Shown: piece by piece, positions 17,197 to 24,223 of the stretch
How the letters are laid out: each line of letters begins with the position of its first letter
How positions within the stretch are numbered: the first letter of the stretch is position 1
Assembly (NCBI RefSeq): GCF_018129995.1
Contig: NZ_JAFCKS010000002.1
Span: 1,116,001 to 1,180,000 of the forward strand
Reading direction: 5' to 3'
Source of the DNA: Bradyrhizobium sp. SZCCT0153
GTDB taxonomy: Bacteria; Pseudomonadota; Alphaproteobacteria; Rhizobiales; Xanthobacteraceae
DNA length: 64,000 bases
Made by a program: the position numbers and the translations under genes
The notes under the pieces: generated by a model
Databases searched by the model: none
Told to the model about the DNA's origin: nothing
Seen by the model: the letters and a program-made list of their open reading frames with translations, nothing else

Positions 17197-18116
17197 TGTC
17201 GGATCCGAGGCGGTGGCAGATCGGGCTGGTTGGCTATGGCGAGGTCGGCAGGATTCTTGCCGAGGACTTGCGTCAGCAGGACATCAAGGTCGCGGCCTAC
17301 GACATCAAGCTCGCAGGCGAGCAGGGCGCTTCCCTGAAGGAGCATGCGGCCAAATTCGGTGTCACGCTCGCGACCTCTCACGCCGATCTGACCGCGAAAT
17401 CCGATTTCATCATCTCCGCGGTCACGGCGAGCCAGGCCGTTCCGGTGGCAAAGGCCTGCGCGGCCGCGATCAACCAAGGCACCTGGTTTCTCGATTTCAA
17501 TTCGGCGTCTCCAGGCGCCAAGCAGCGCGCCGCAGCGCTGATCGACGGCGCTGCCGGACGCTATGTCGAGGGCGCCGTGATGACCTCGGTACCGCCGTAT
17601 CGCATCAAGGTGCCGCTGCTGCTCGGCGGTCCCGGCGCCAGGGAGCTGGAACCGCTCCTGAACACGATCGGTTTCGCGGCGAAGGTTGCCAGCGACAAGC
17701 TGGGCGTATCCTCCGCGGTGAAGATGTGCCGCAGCATCATGATCAAGGGTCTCGAGGCCATGGTCATCGAAAGCTTCACCACTGCGCGCGCCTATGGCGT
17801 CGAAGATGCGGTGCTGGGGTCACTGGCGGAAACCTTCCCCGCCATCAACTGGGAAAAGCAGGGGGCCTACTTCTTCCAGCGCGTGATCGAGCATGGCCGT
17901 CGCCGTGCCGAAGAGGTTCGCGAGGTCGCCGAGACCGTGCGTGAGGCAGGACTGACGCCATGGTCCGCGCAGGGCACAGCCGAGCGTCAGACCTGGGTCG
18001 CCGATCTCGCCGATGAGGGGCTGTTCGGCACCAGGGGCAGCACGGAGTTCGCACGCAGTGCGGACTGGCGTACCGAGGCGGATCGAATTCTGGCGAAGAT
18101 CAATCGCGAGACGTAG
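17196..18116 (+). CDS. NAD(P)-dependent dehydrogenase, 6PGDH-like with DUF1932 C-terminal domain
   Basis: A 306-residue dehydrogenase of the beta-hydroxyacid type. The N-terminal Rossmann fold has GLVGYGEVGRILAEDL; the core has FLDFNSASPGAKQ and a helical C-terminal domain with SSAVKMCRSIMIKGLEAM, where the Lys would be catalytic, matching the DUF1932 group. It begins within the stop of the decarboxylase-like gene. It is not LigC, which is a GFO/IDH-type enzyme, so its step in the pathway is unclear; it may reduce or oxidise a hydroxyacid intermediate. Confidence 0.83.
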   Translation: MSDPRRWQIGLVGYGEVGRILAEDLRQQDIKVAAYDIKLAGEQGASLKEHAAKFGVTLATSHADLTAKSDFIISAVTASQAVPVAKACAAAINQGTWFLDFNSASPGAKQRAAALIDGAAGRYVEGAVMTSVPPYRIKVPLLLGGPGARELEPLLNTIGFAAKVASDKLGVSSAVKMCRSIMIKGLEAMVIESFTTARAYGVEDAVLGSLAETFPAINWEKQGAYFFQRVIEHGRRRAEEVREVAETVREAGLTPWSAQGTAERQTWVADLADEGLFGTRGSTEFARSADWRTEADRILAKINRET

Positions 18117-18128
18117 GCGGCATCCTGC

Positions 18129-18440
18129 TCAGGATTTAGCAGCGCGGCAGCCGGTGAGTTCGTCGCGCGCGCGTTCGATCAGCACCATCAGGTTTTCAGC
18201 CTTGCGGGCCAGCCGATCGCTCACGGTTTCGAGGCGGAATTCCGCGCGGATCACCCGAATGCACTTGTCGGCAGTATCCAGCGTCAGGAGCATGCGCGTC
18301 AGGTCATCCTGGTTCCGGACGCCCGCCAGATCGAGGTCGGACAGGACGTGCCCGATGCCGTCGAGCCGTTGCATCGCGGCTTCGCTCGGCGTTCTCGCTC
18401 GAACGGCGTGACGGTCGATGCTGTTGAATGCGCTGAACAT
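18129..18440 (-). CDS. Small helical protein, unknown
   Basis: A 103-residue hydrophilic protein with no recognised family. Most of it is predicted to be helical by eye (LTRMLLTLDTADKCIRVIRAEF, VSDRLARKAENLMVLIERARDEL), with no signal or membrane segment. A clear ribosome site (GGGGAAG) lies about 8 bases before its ATG on the minus strand, which supports it as a gene. It is convergent with the dehydrogenase, 12 bases apart. Confidence 0.62.
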   Translation of the reverse strand: MFSAFNSIDRHAVRARTPSEAAMQRLDGIGHVLSDLDLAGVRNQDDLTRMLLTLDTADKCIRVIRAEFRLETVSDRLARKAENLMVLIERARDELTGCRAAKS

Positions 18441-18653
18441 GTCGATGCTTCCCCGATGAATGCAGACATCAGTGCAGGTTCTGCTTCGACCGGCACCGCG
18501 GGACTGGCAATGCGTGCAGCTATCGGGAATCAGTGCGGATCGACTATCCGGTGTTCTACCGGATTCGGAATATGAGAACGATCAGCGGTAACATCGAACT
18601 GAAATGGCGCGGCAATCCGCCACGCTTCAATGCAGATATGCGCCGACAGCGGG

Positions 18654-19895
18654 TCAGCGGCCGGGGCGGAACAGAGTGGGCCGTTGCCGCGCGAAAGTCT
18701 GCCGGCCGCTTTTGAAGCCCATCACGATGTCCGGCAGTTCGGCGATGGCGAAGCGGCTGTCCCGGGTATCGAGCACGATCAGATCGGCGGGGTTGCCCAC
18801 CTTGATGCCGTAATCCCCGAGGTTCATCAGCCGCGCCGGCAGCTCGGTCACCAGATCGAGGCAGGTGTCGAAATCGCTGACCGAGGCGTGCGCGACATTG
18901 GCGTAGAAATTCGCCATGCGCAGCAATGACGCATCGCCGAACGGCGTGAAGGGATTGAGCACGTTGTTGGTCGCGACCGAGCACAGCACGCCGTTGCCGG
19001 CGAGCTTGTGGGCAAGCGTCAGCCCGCGCGGCGCGTTGTGAGTCGCTTCGCGCCCCATCAGATAGAGATCGGTCGCCGGCAGCACGGTGACGGCAACACC
19101 GGCCTTGACGAGTTGCGCGGTGGCCGCCTTCATCCGTTCCGGCGGCAGGGCCGAGAGCTTAGTGGCATGGCCGATCGCCACGCGTCCCCCATAGTTGCGC
19201 CGCTCGGTCTGCCGGCAGACCTCATCGAGATGCCACCAGGAGGGATCGAGGTCGAAGTCCAGATGCAGGTCGACATCGACGTCGAACTCCTGGGCCAGAT
19301 CGAAGATGCGCGCGAGGTGCGCATTCGGGTCGGTGTCCATGTAAGGGCAGCCGCCGATCGCCTCGCCGCCCTCACGCAGCGCCTGGATCAGCAGCTCCTC
19401 AGCTCCGGGATCGTTGGTCAGGCCTTCCTGCGGAAAGACACAGAGCGACAGGTCGATCGCCCAGGCATAGTCGCGTTTGAGCGCCTTCACGGCTTCGAAG
19501 CCGCGCAAGCCGACGCGCGGATCGATCTCGACATGCGTGCGCATCCGCGTCGTGCCGTGCACGATCGCGCGCTCGAGCACTTTTGCGCCACGCGCGTAGA
19601 CATCCTCGACCGTAAAGTCCTTTTTCATCCCGGCGACGGCGCGGATCGCCTCCGAGACGCTGCCGTGATCGTGCCCGCAGCGGCCGAGCAGGCAGGCCTT
19701 GTCGAGATGGATGTGGGTATCGACGAAGCCGGGCAGGGCAAGGTGCCCGCCGACATCGACCTCGACGGCCTCGCAGGCGAGCTTTGGCTCGATCGCAGCA
19801 ATGCGGCCCCCCTTCACGCCGATATCGACGGGTGCGGCGGATGATCGCAACAGCGTGTTACGGAAGATCAGGTCGAAGGCGGTCTGCGTGGTCAT
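18654..19895 (-). CDS. Amidohydrolase, cytosine-deaminase-like with altered metal site
   Basis: A 413-residue amidohydrolase related to CodA. HxH is present in GFVDTHIHLDKA, and a third His in VDLHLDFDLD. By comparison with CodA as I remember it, the catalytic Glu after that His (HCDE) is replaced by Phe, and the late metal-binding Asp (GHDDVMDP) by Asn in ATNNVLNPF, so classical deamination is doubtful. The C-terminal LGDYGIKVGNPADLIVLDT is standard. It is divergent from the NTF2-like gene, with a GCATGCA-type repeat between them, and is probably controlled by the nearby GntR protein. Confidence 0.84.
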   Translation of the reverse strand: MTTQTAFDLIFRNTLLRSSAAPVDIGVKGGRIAAIEPKLACEAVEVDVGGHLALPGFVDTHIHLDKACLLGRCGHDHGSVSEAIRAVAGMKKDFTVEDVYARGAKVLERAIVHGTTRMRTHVEIDPRVGLRGFEAVKALKRDYAWAIDLSLCVFPQEGLTNDPGAEELLIQALREGGEAIGGCPYMDTDPNAHLARIFDLAQEFDVDVDLHLDFDLDPSWWHLDEVCRQTERRNYGGRVAIGHATKLSALPPERMKAATAQLVKAGVAVTVLPATDLYLMGREATHNAPRGLTLAHKLAGNGVLCSVATNNVLNPFTPFGDASLLRMANFYANVAHASVSDFDTCLDLVTELPARLMNLGDYGIKVGNPADLIVLDTRDSRFAIAELPDIVMGFKSGRQTFARQRPTLFRPGR

Positions 19896-19990
19896 GGCGT
19901 CGGATTCAACTGTGGTAACCTAGCGGAAGCTGGGGAAGCGGGCAGCTCCAGATTGTGTGCAGTAACGCGCCCAAAATGTTCAAAAAATGT

Positions 19991-20014
19991 GCATGCAGTT
20001 TAGCGCGCGAATTG
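19991..20014. promoter_or_regulatory. Conserved GCATGCA-type repeat, copy 1 (putative GntR operator)
   Basis: The 24-base element begins GCATGCAGTTTAGCGCGCGA and differs at only two positions from the element at 21371. It lies between the divergent amidohydrolase and NTF2-like genes, ending 29 bases before the latter's ATG. Its repetition in both divergent promoter regions of this locus points to a shared operator or promoter. Confidence 0.6.
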
Positions 20015-20043
20015 TAGACTATCGAGATCCCGGAGAACCTGCC

Positions 20044-20460
20044 ATGTCCGCCCCTGCAAAAGCCGAACGCCCGATGACCGACGCCGAGATCGTGGAAGCC
20101 TATCTCACCGCCTCGATGATACCCGATCCTGATGCCGCCGCGGCCTACATGAAGCCCGGGACACTGATCACGTTTACCGGCGGGCGCGAGTTCGATCATC
20201 CGCGCGGGCCGACCGGCTTCAACGCCAAACGCTATCGCTGGGTGAAGAAGAAGATGGACAGGTTCGACGTCTGTCCGGGTGCGGATGAGACCGTCGTCTA
20301 CAGCGTCGGTACTCTCTTCGGCGAGTGGATCGACGGCACCCCGTTCGAGGGTAACCGCTATGTCGATCGCTTTGTCGTCAGGGACGGGCAGATCGTGAAG
20401 ATGGACGTCTGGAACGACAGCGCCGAGCGCATTCTGGTCCAGCGCGGGATTGAAGCCTAG
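20044..20460 (+). CDS. NTF2/SnoaL-like small protein
   Basis: A 138-residue cytoplasmic protein with the cone-fold pattern of NTF2-like enzymes: an N-terminal helix (TDAEIVEAYLTASMIPDPDAAAAYM), then alternating strands including GTLITFTGGREFDHPRGPTGF and a final RYVDRFVVRDGQIVKMDVWNDS. Members include small hydrolases, isomerases and binding proteins, and catalytic residues cannot be assigned by eye. The ATG at 20044 is chosen over the upstream extension because the latter covers the repeat. It probably acts in the same pathway as the flanking amidohydrolases. Confidence 0.78.
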   Translation: MSAPAKAERPMTDAEIVEAYLTASMIPDPDAAAAYMKPGTLITFTGGREFDHPRGPTGFNAKRYRWVKKKMDRFDVCPGADETVVYSVGTLFGEWIDGTPFEGNRYVDRFVVRDGQIVKMDVWNDSAERILVQRGIEA

Positions 20461-20463
20461 CAC

Positions 20464-20512
20464 GCGCATGATCCGGAAAACTGCGCAACGGCTTTCCGAC
20501 GAGATCATGCGC
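20464..20512. repeat. Intergenic palindrome, Rhizobiales GCATGATC type
   Basis: Perfect 10-bp arms GCGCATGATC and GATCATGCGC enclose a further inverted pair CCGGAAA / TTTCCG. Elements of this shape are frequent between genes in Rhizobiales, as I recall. It lies 3 bases after the NTF2-like gene, between convergent genes, so it can serve as a terminator for both. Confidence 0.7.
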
Positions 20513-20546
20513 AATTAGAAAAGGCTGAAGCGCAATTCATTGCGCT

Positions 20547-21314
20547 CTAGCGGCGTGCCACCTTCGGCAGCTTGACGACGCGATCGCTCGTCGCCTCGTC
20601 GGCATAGGGCGCGAGAATATCGAGCAGGTCGCGGCCGCGCTGCGGGGCAGGAGCCACCAGCGCGCGACTGGCCACGGAATCGAGATGATGATGCATCAAG
20701 TCCATCACCTTGGCCCCGTCGCCCTTGGCGAGCGCGGCGATGATGGCGCGGTGCTCGTTGATCGCGCATTCGGTCGAATGCGGCCGGCTGTAGAGCGACA
20801 GCGTCAGGCAGCAGCGATAGGCGACTTCGCTGACATAGCGCACCAGGATCGGGCTGCTCGTCATCTGCGCGAGCAGGATGTGGAATTCGGTGGCGAGCCG
20901 GATCGAGACCGCATCCGTGCCGCCGCGCGTGCGGTCCTCCGCGTCGACATGGTCGTTCAGCTCCGCGATCTGGCTCTTGGTCAGCTTGCCCGCGAGCTGG
21001 CGGACGACGAGGCCCTCGAGCTGGATGCGGATGTCGAAGGCATCGCGCGCCTCCTGCCAGCTCGGGGTCGCCACCACGGCGATCCGGTTGCGGCGGAGCT
21101 CGACCAAGCCTTCGGCGGCGAGCTGCCCCAATGCATGGCGGGCAATGGTGCGGCTGACGCCGAACCGTTCGCCGAGTGAATCCTCCGGCAGCTTGGCGCC
21201 GGGCTCCAGCGCCTGCTCGATGATCGCGCGCCGCAGCGCGCGGCAGATCACGCTGACCTTGTCGGACGATTCGGAAGTCTTGTGGGAGGCGCGAGCGGCC
21301 ATCGGCGAATCCAT
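20547..21314 (-). CDS. GntR-family regulator with FCD domain
   Basis: A 255-residue repressor of the FadR subgroup. The winged helix covers about residues 20-85 (AIIEQALEPGAKLPEDSLGERFGVSRTIARHALGQL is split across it, with LVELRRNRIAVVATP as the wing), and the all-helical FCD ligand domain follows, with metal-ligand type residues in EFHILLAQM and HRAIIAAL and a late HHHLDS. It lies between the NTF2-like gene and the ABC importer. The related repeats at 19991, 21371 and 21475 are its probable targets. Confidence 0.9.
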   Translation of the reverse strand: MDSPMAARASHKTSESSDKVSVICRALRRAIIEQALEPGAKLPEDSLGERFGVSRTIARHALGQLAAEGLVELRRNRIAVVATPSWQEARDAFDIRIQLEGLVVRQLAGKLTKSQIAELNDHVDAEDRTRGGTDAVSIRLATEFHILLAQMTSSPILVRYVSEVAYRCCLTLSLYSRPHSTECAINEHRAIIAALAKGDGAKVMDLMHHHLDSVASRALVAPAPQRGRDLLDILAPYADEATSDRVVKLPKVARR

Positions 21315-21370
21315 GGAGCGGGACTTCTTCTGTCTTTAGCACAGCATTTTGGCAAACCGGCGCTCCAATT

Positions 21371-21394
21371 GCATGCAGTTTGGCGCGCGGATTG
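21371..21394. promoter_or_regulatory. Conserved GCATGCA-type repeat, copy 2 (putative GntR operator)
   Basis: Begins GCATGCAGTTTGGCGCGCGG and ends ATTG; 22 of 24 bases are identical to copy 1. It is 56 bases upstream of the regulator's start, in the gap between the regulator and the divergent importer operon, as expected for autoregulation. Confidence 0.6.
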
Positions 21395-21474
21395 CCTAAA
21401 TCAAATCCCGCCATCTCGCGCACCTTTCGGCTACGCCCTGGATTTTTCGGAGATCGGCGACTGGCATTCAGCTT

Positions 21475-21502
21475 GCATGCACTTTGGCTGTGATGCGCAT
21501 GC
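21475..21502. promoter_or_regulatory. GCATGCA-type repeat, copy 3 plus extra GCATGC half
   Basis: GCATGCACTTTGGC at 21475 matches the first 14 bases of copy 2 except one, and a further GCATGC lies at 21497. The pair overlaps the candidate start codons of the ABC ATPase gene, so binding here could block transcription of the importer directly or the true start may lie slightly downstream. Confidence 0.5.
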
Positions 21503-22356
21503 AACCTAACGTCCAGTTTGACGGCCAGCCAGTTCCCGAAGGCTCCGGCCCCGCCGCCATCGAGCTGTCCGAGGCGTCGGTGACCTTCGGGCGCGGCGAT
21601 CGCGCCGTGCCGGCTCTGTCGAAGACCAGCTTGCGGATCGCCGACGGTGAGTTTGTCGCACTGGTCGGCCCATCCGGATGCGGCAAATCGACCATTCTGC
21701 GTCTCGTCAGCGGCCTGGTGCAGCCGACCGGCGGCGTCGTCATCGTCGGCGGCCGCGAGGTCGCGGCGCAAGCGCTGCGGGTCGGCATGGCCTTCCAGAA
21801 CCCGACCATGCTGCCGTGGATGACGATCGAGCGGAACATCATGCTGCCGCTGAAGATCGTCGAGCCGTTTCGCTCGGACTTCCGCAGGCTGCGCAAGACC
21901 GAGTTCCGCGACAAGGCCAATGCACTGCTGGAGCAGGTCGGCCTCAAGGGCTTCGGCAGCCGCTTTCCCTGGCAGCTCTCGGGCGGCATGCTCCAGCGTG
22001 CCAATCTCTGCCGCGCGCTGATCCACGAGCCGCGCCTGCTGCTGCTGGATGAACCTTTCGGCGCGCTCGACCAGTTCACCCGCGAGGAACTGTGGGCGAT
22101 CCTGCAGGACCTCTGGATGACGCACAAGCCGACGGTGCTACTCGTCACCCATGACCTGCGCGAGGCCGGGTTCCTGGCCAGCCGCATTTGCGTGATGAGC
22201 GCGCGACCGGGCCGCATTCTCGACGACAGCCGTGTGGATTTCGCGCGGCCGCGCACCGTCGCCATGACGTTCGAGCCGGATTTCGTCGCGCTGAACCAGA
22301 AGCTGCGCGCCTTCATCGAGGATGCGCGCGGCGCGGCCGAGCAGGGGGCAGGCTGA
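21493..22356 (+). CDS. ABC transporter ATP-binding protein, nitrate/taurine/pyrimidine-precursor type
   Basis: A 287-residue ATPase of the SsuB/TauB group that powers import with the permease and binding protein encoded next. Walker A is GPSGCGKST, the Q-loop AFQNPTMLPWMT, the signature LSGGMLQR and Walker B LLLLDEPFGALD; the switch His is in LLVTHDLREA. Possible starts are TTG 21484, ATG 21493 and ATG 21499, all overlapping the third operator-like repeat, so the exact N-terminus is uncertain. The permease gene begins 1 base after its stop. Confidence 0.92.
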   Translation: MRMQPNVQFDGQPVPEGSGPAAIELSEASVTFGRGDRAVPALSKTSLRIADGEFVALVGPSGCGKSTILRLVSGLVQPTGGVVIVGGREVAAQALRVGMAFQNPTMLPWMTIERNIMLPLKIVEPFRSDFRRLRKTEFRDKANALLEQVGLKGFGSRFPWQLSGGMLQRANLCRALIHEPRLLLLDEPFGALDQFTREELWAILQDLWMTHKPTVLLVTHDLREAGFLASRICVMSARPGRILDDSRVDFARPRTVAMTFEPDFVALNQKLRAFIEDARGAAEQGAG

Positions 22357-22357
22357 G

Positions 22358-23134
22358 ATGTCGGGAATTGATATCAGGCAGAAGGCGTGGTCGGCGGGGC
22401 TGATCGTGCTGTTCTTCGTCGGCTGGGAGCTGTTTTGTCTCGCGACCGGCATGTCGGATCTGGTGCTACCGCGGCCGTCGCAGGTGTTCGTGACCCTGTA
22501 CCAGCGCTTTCCCGTGCTGTGGCCGCATATCGTACAGACGCTCGCCACCACGATGTTCGGCTTCGTTCTGGGCGTCGCGCTCGGCGTTGCCCTTGGCGCG
22601 ATCATCGGCGTTTCCAAAACTGCCTATGACACCTGCTATCCGCTCCTGATCGGCTTCTCCTCGATCCCCAAGGTCGCCGTGGTGCCGATCTTCGTGCTGT
22701 GGTTCGGCTCCGGCACGGTGCCGGCGGTGCTGACTGCGCTGTCGATCTGCTTCTTCCCGATCGTCGTCAACATCGCCACGGGCCTTGCGACCACCGAGCC
22801 GGAGCTCGAGGACGTGCTCAAGGCGCTCGGCGCCAGCAAGTTCGACATTCTCTGGAATGTCGGTCTGCCCAGGACCATGCCGTTCTTCTTCGCCTCGCTG
22901 AAGGTCGCGATCTCCTACGCCTTCGTCGGCGCGGTGTTGTCGGAGACGGTCGCCTCCAACCGTGGCCTCGGCAACGTCATGATGACCGCTTCGTCCAATT
23001 TCAACGTGCCGCTGGTGTTCGCCAGCCTGTTCGTGCTCGCAGCCCTCGGCGTCGCGCTCTACGTCGTGTTCTCGCTGATCGAGGGGCGGGTCACCGGATG
23101 GGCCACGCGCAAGAACGACGTCATCGCCACTTGA
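22358..23134 (+). CDS. ABC transporter permease, SsuC/TauC/ThiX-like
   Basis: A 258-residue inner-membrane subunit with about six hydrophobic helices, beginning with AWSAGLIVLFFVGWELFCL. The cytoplasmic coupling loop carries the EAA-type motif ELEDVLKALGASKFDILWNVGLPRTMP. The ATG at 22358 is chosen because it follows the ATPase stop directly; the open frame upstream overlaps that gene. It forms one importer with the flanking ATPase and binding protein. Confidence 0.93.
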   Translation: MSGIDIRQKAWSAGLIVLFFVGWELFCLATGMSDLVLPRPSQVFVTLYQRFPVLWPHIVQTLATTMFGFVLGVALGVALGAIIGVSKTAYDTCYPLLIGFSSIPKVAVVPIFVLWFGSGTVPAVLTALSICFFPIVVNIATGLATTEPELEDVLKALGASKFDILWNVGLPRTMPFFFASLKVAISYAFVGAVLSETVASNRGLGNVMMTASSNFNVPLVFASLFVLAALGVALYVVFSLIEGRVTGWATRKNDVIAT

Positions 23135-23179
23135 TCTGAATTTCTGAACCGTCACGCAACGAAGCTTGAGGAGGTCTCG

Positions 23180-24205
23180 ATGTTGAGAAGAGCAACTGCC
23201 GCACTGCTGGGATTGGCCCTGTCCACGGGCGTCGCCACGGCCGAGGACACCACGATCAAGTTCACGCTGGGCTGGAAGACGCAGGGCAGCGACGCCGCGT
23301 TCTTCTACGCCAAGGACAACGGCTTCTTCAAAGAGGAAGGCCTCAACGTCGTGATCGACCAGGGCGAAGGCTCCGGCGCGACCGTCACGCGCGTCATGTC
23401 GGGTGCCTATGACGCCGGCTTCGGCGACGTCAACGCCATCATCCAGAACGCCTCGACCAAGCCGCAGGACGCCCCCGTCATGGTCTACATGATGTGGAAC
23501 CAGCCGCCGTTTGCGATCGTCGCCAAGAACAGCAGTGGCATCAACACCATCAAGGATTTCGAGGGCCACACGCTCGGCGGCGCGCAGGGCACGCCGACGA
23601 CGCGGCTGTTGCCGGTGTTCACGCGCAAGAACGGGCTCGACGGCGAGAAGATCAAGATCTCGAACATGGCGCCGAACCTGCAGGAGCCGATGCTGATCAA
23701 GGGCGACATCGACGCAGCCTTGGTCTTCAACATCACCAGCTACTTCAACCTCGTGCTCAACCGCCAGGATCCGGACAAGGACTTCAAATGGTTCTCGTTC
23801 GGTGAATACGGCCTCGATCTCTATTCCAACGGCGTGATGGTCTCCAAGAAGCTGCTCGCGTCGAATCCGAAGGCCGTTGCCGGCCTCGTGCGCGCCATCA
23901 ACAAGGGCGCGATCGCGGTCGCCAAGGACCAGAATGCGGGCATGAAGGCCGCACTGAACTATGACAATCTGATCGACGTCGCCGTCGAGAAGCGCCGGCT
24001 GCAATATTCCTTCGACAAGCTGATCGTCTCCCCGGAGATGAAGGAGATCGGCATCGGCGACATCAAGGACGACCGCATGACGCGCGCGATCGGGATCATC
24101 GTCGAGGGTTACCAGCTCGCCCGCGCCCCCACGCCTGCGGAAGTATTTTCCCGCGAGTTCCTGCCGCCGCGCGCAGAGCGGGAGCTTGTATATACTGCCA
24201 ACTAG
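23180..24205 (+). CDS. ABC transporter substrate-binding protein, NMT1/THI5-like
   Basis: A 341-residue periplasmic binding protein. The leader LRRATAALLGLALSTGVATA is followed by EDTTIKFTLGWKTQGSDAAFFYAKDNGFF, the classical NMT1/SsuA opening, then GGAQGTPTTRLLPVF in the hinge. This family binds riboflavin and thiamine precursors, pyrimidines, hydantoins or sulfonates. With two amidohydrolases in the same regulated locus, an N-heterocyclic or amide substrate is likely, by inference. AGGAGG precedes the ATG. Confidence 0.92.
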   Translation: MLRRATAALLGLALSTGVATAEDTTIKFTLGWKTQGSDAAFFYAKDNGFFKEEGLNVVIDQGEGSGATVTRVMSGAYDAGFGDVNAIIQNASTKPQDAPVMVYMMWNQPPFAIVAKNSSGINTIKDFEGHTLGGAQGTPTTRLLPVFTRKNGLDGEKIKISNMAPNLQEPMLIKGDIDAALVFNITSYFNLVLNRQDPDKDFKWFSFGEYGLDLYSNGVMVSKKLLASNPKAVAGLVRAINKGAIAVAKDQNAGMKAALNYDNLIDVAVEKRRLQYSFDKLIVSPEMKEIGIGDIKDDRMTRAIGIIVEGYQLARAPTPAEVFSREFLPPRAERELVYTAN

Positions 24206-24223
24206 CTTGGAGTAACGGCGGTC

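Noticed and set aside
18547..18563. Short hairpin TCCGGT-GTTCT-ACCGGA as terminator
   Set aside because: A 6-bp stem without a T-run, not next to a gene end; too weak to list as a feature.
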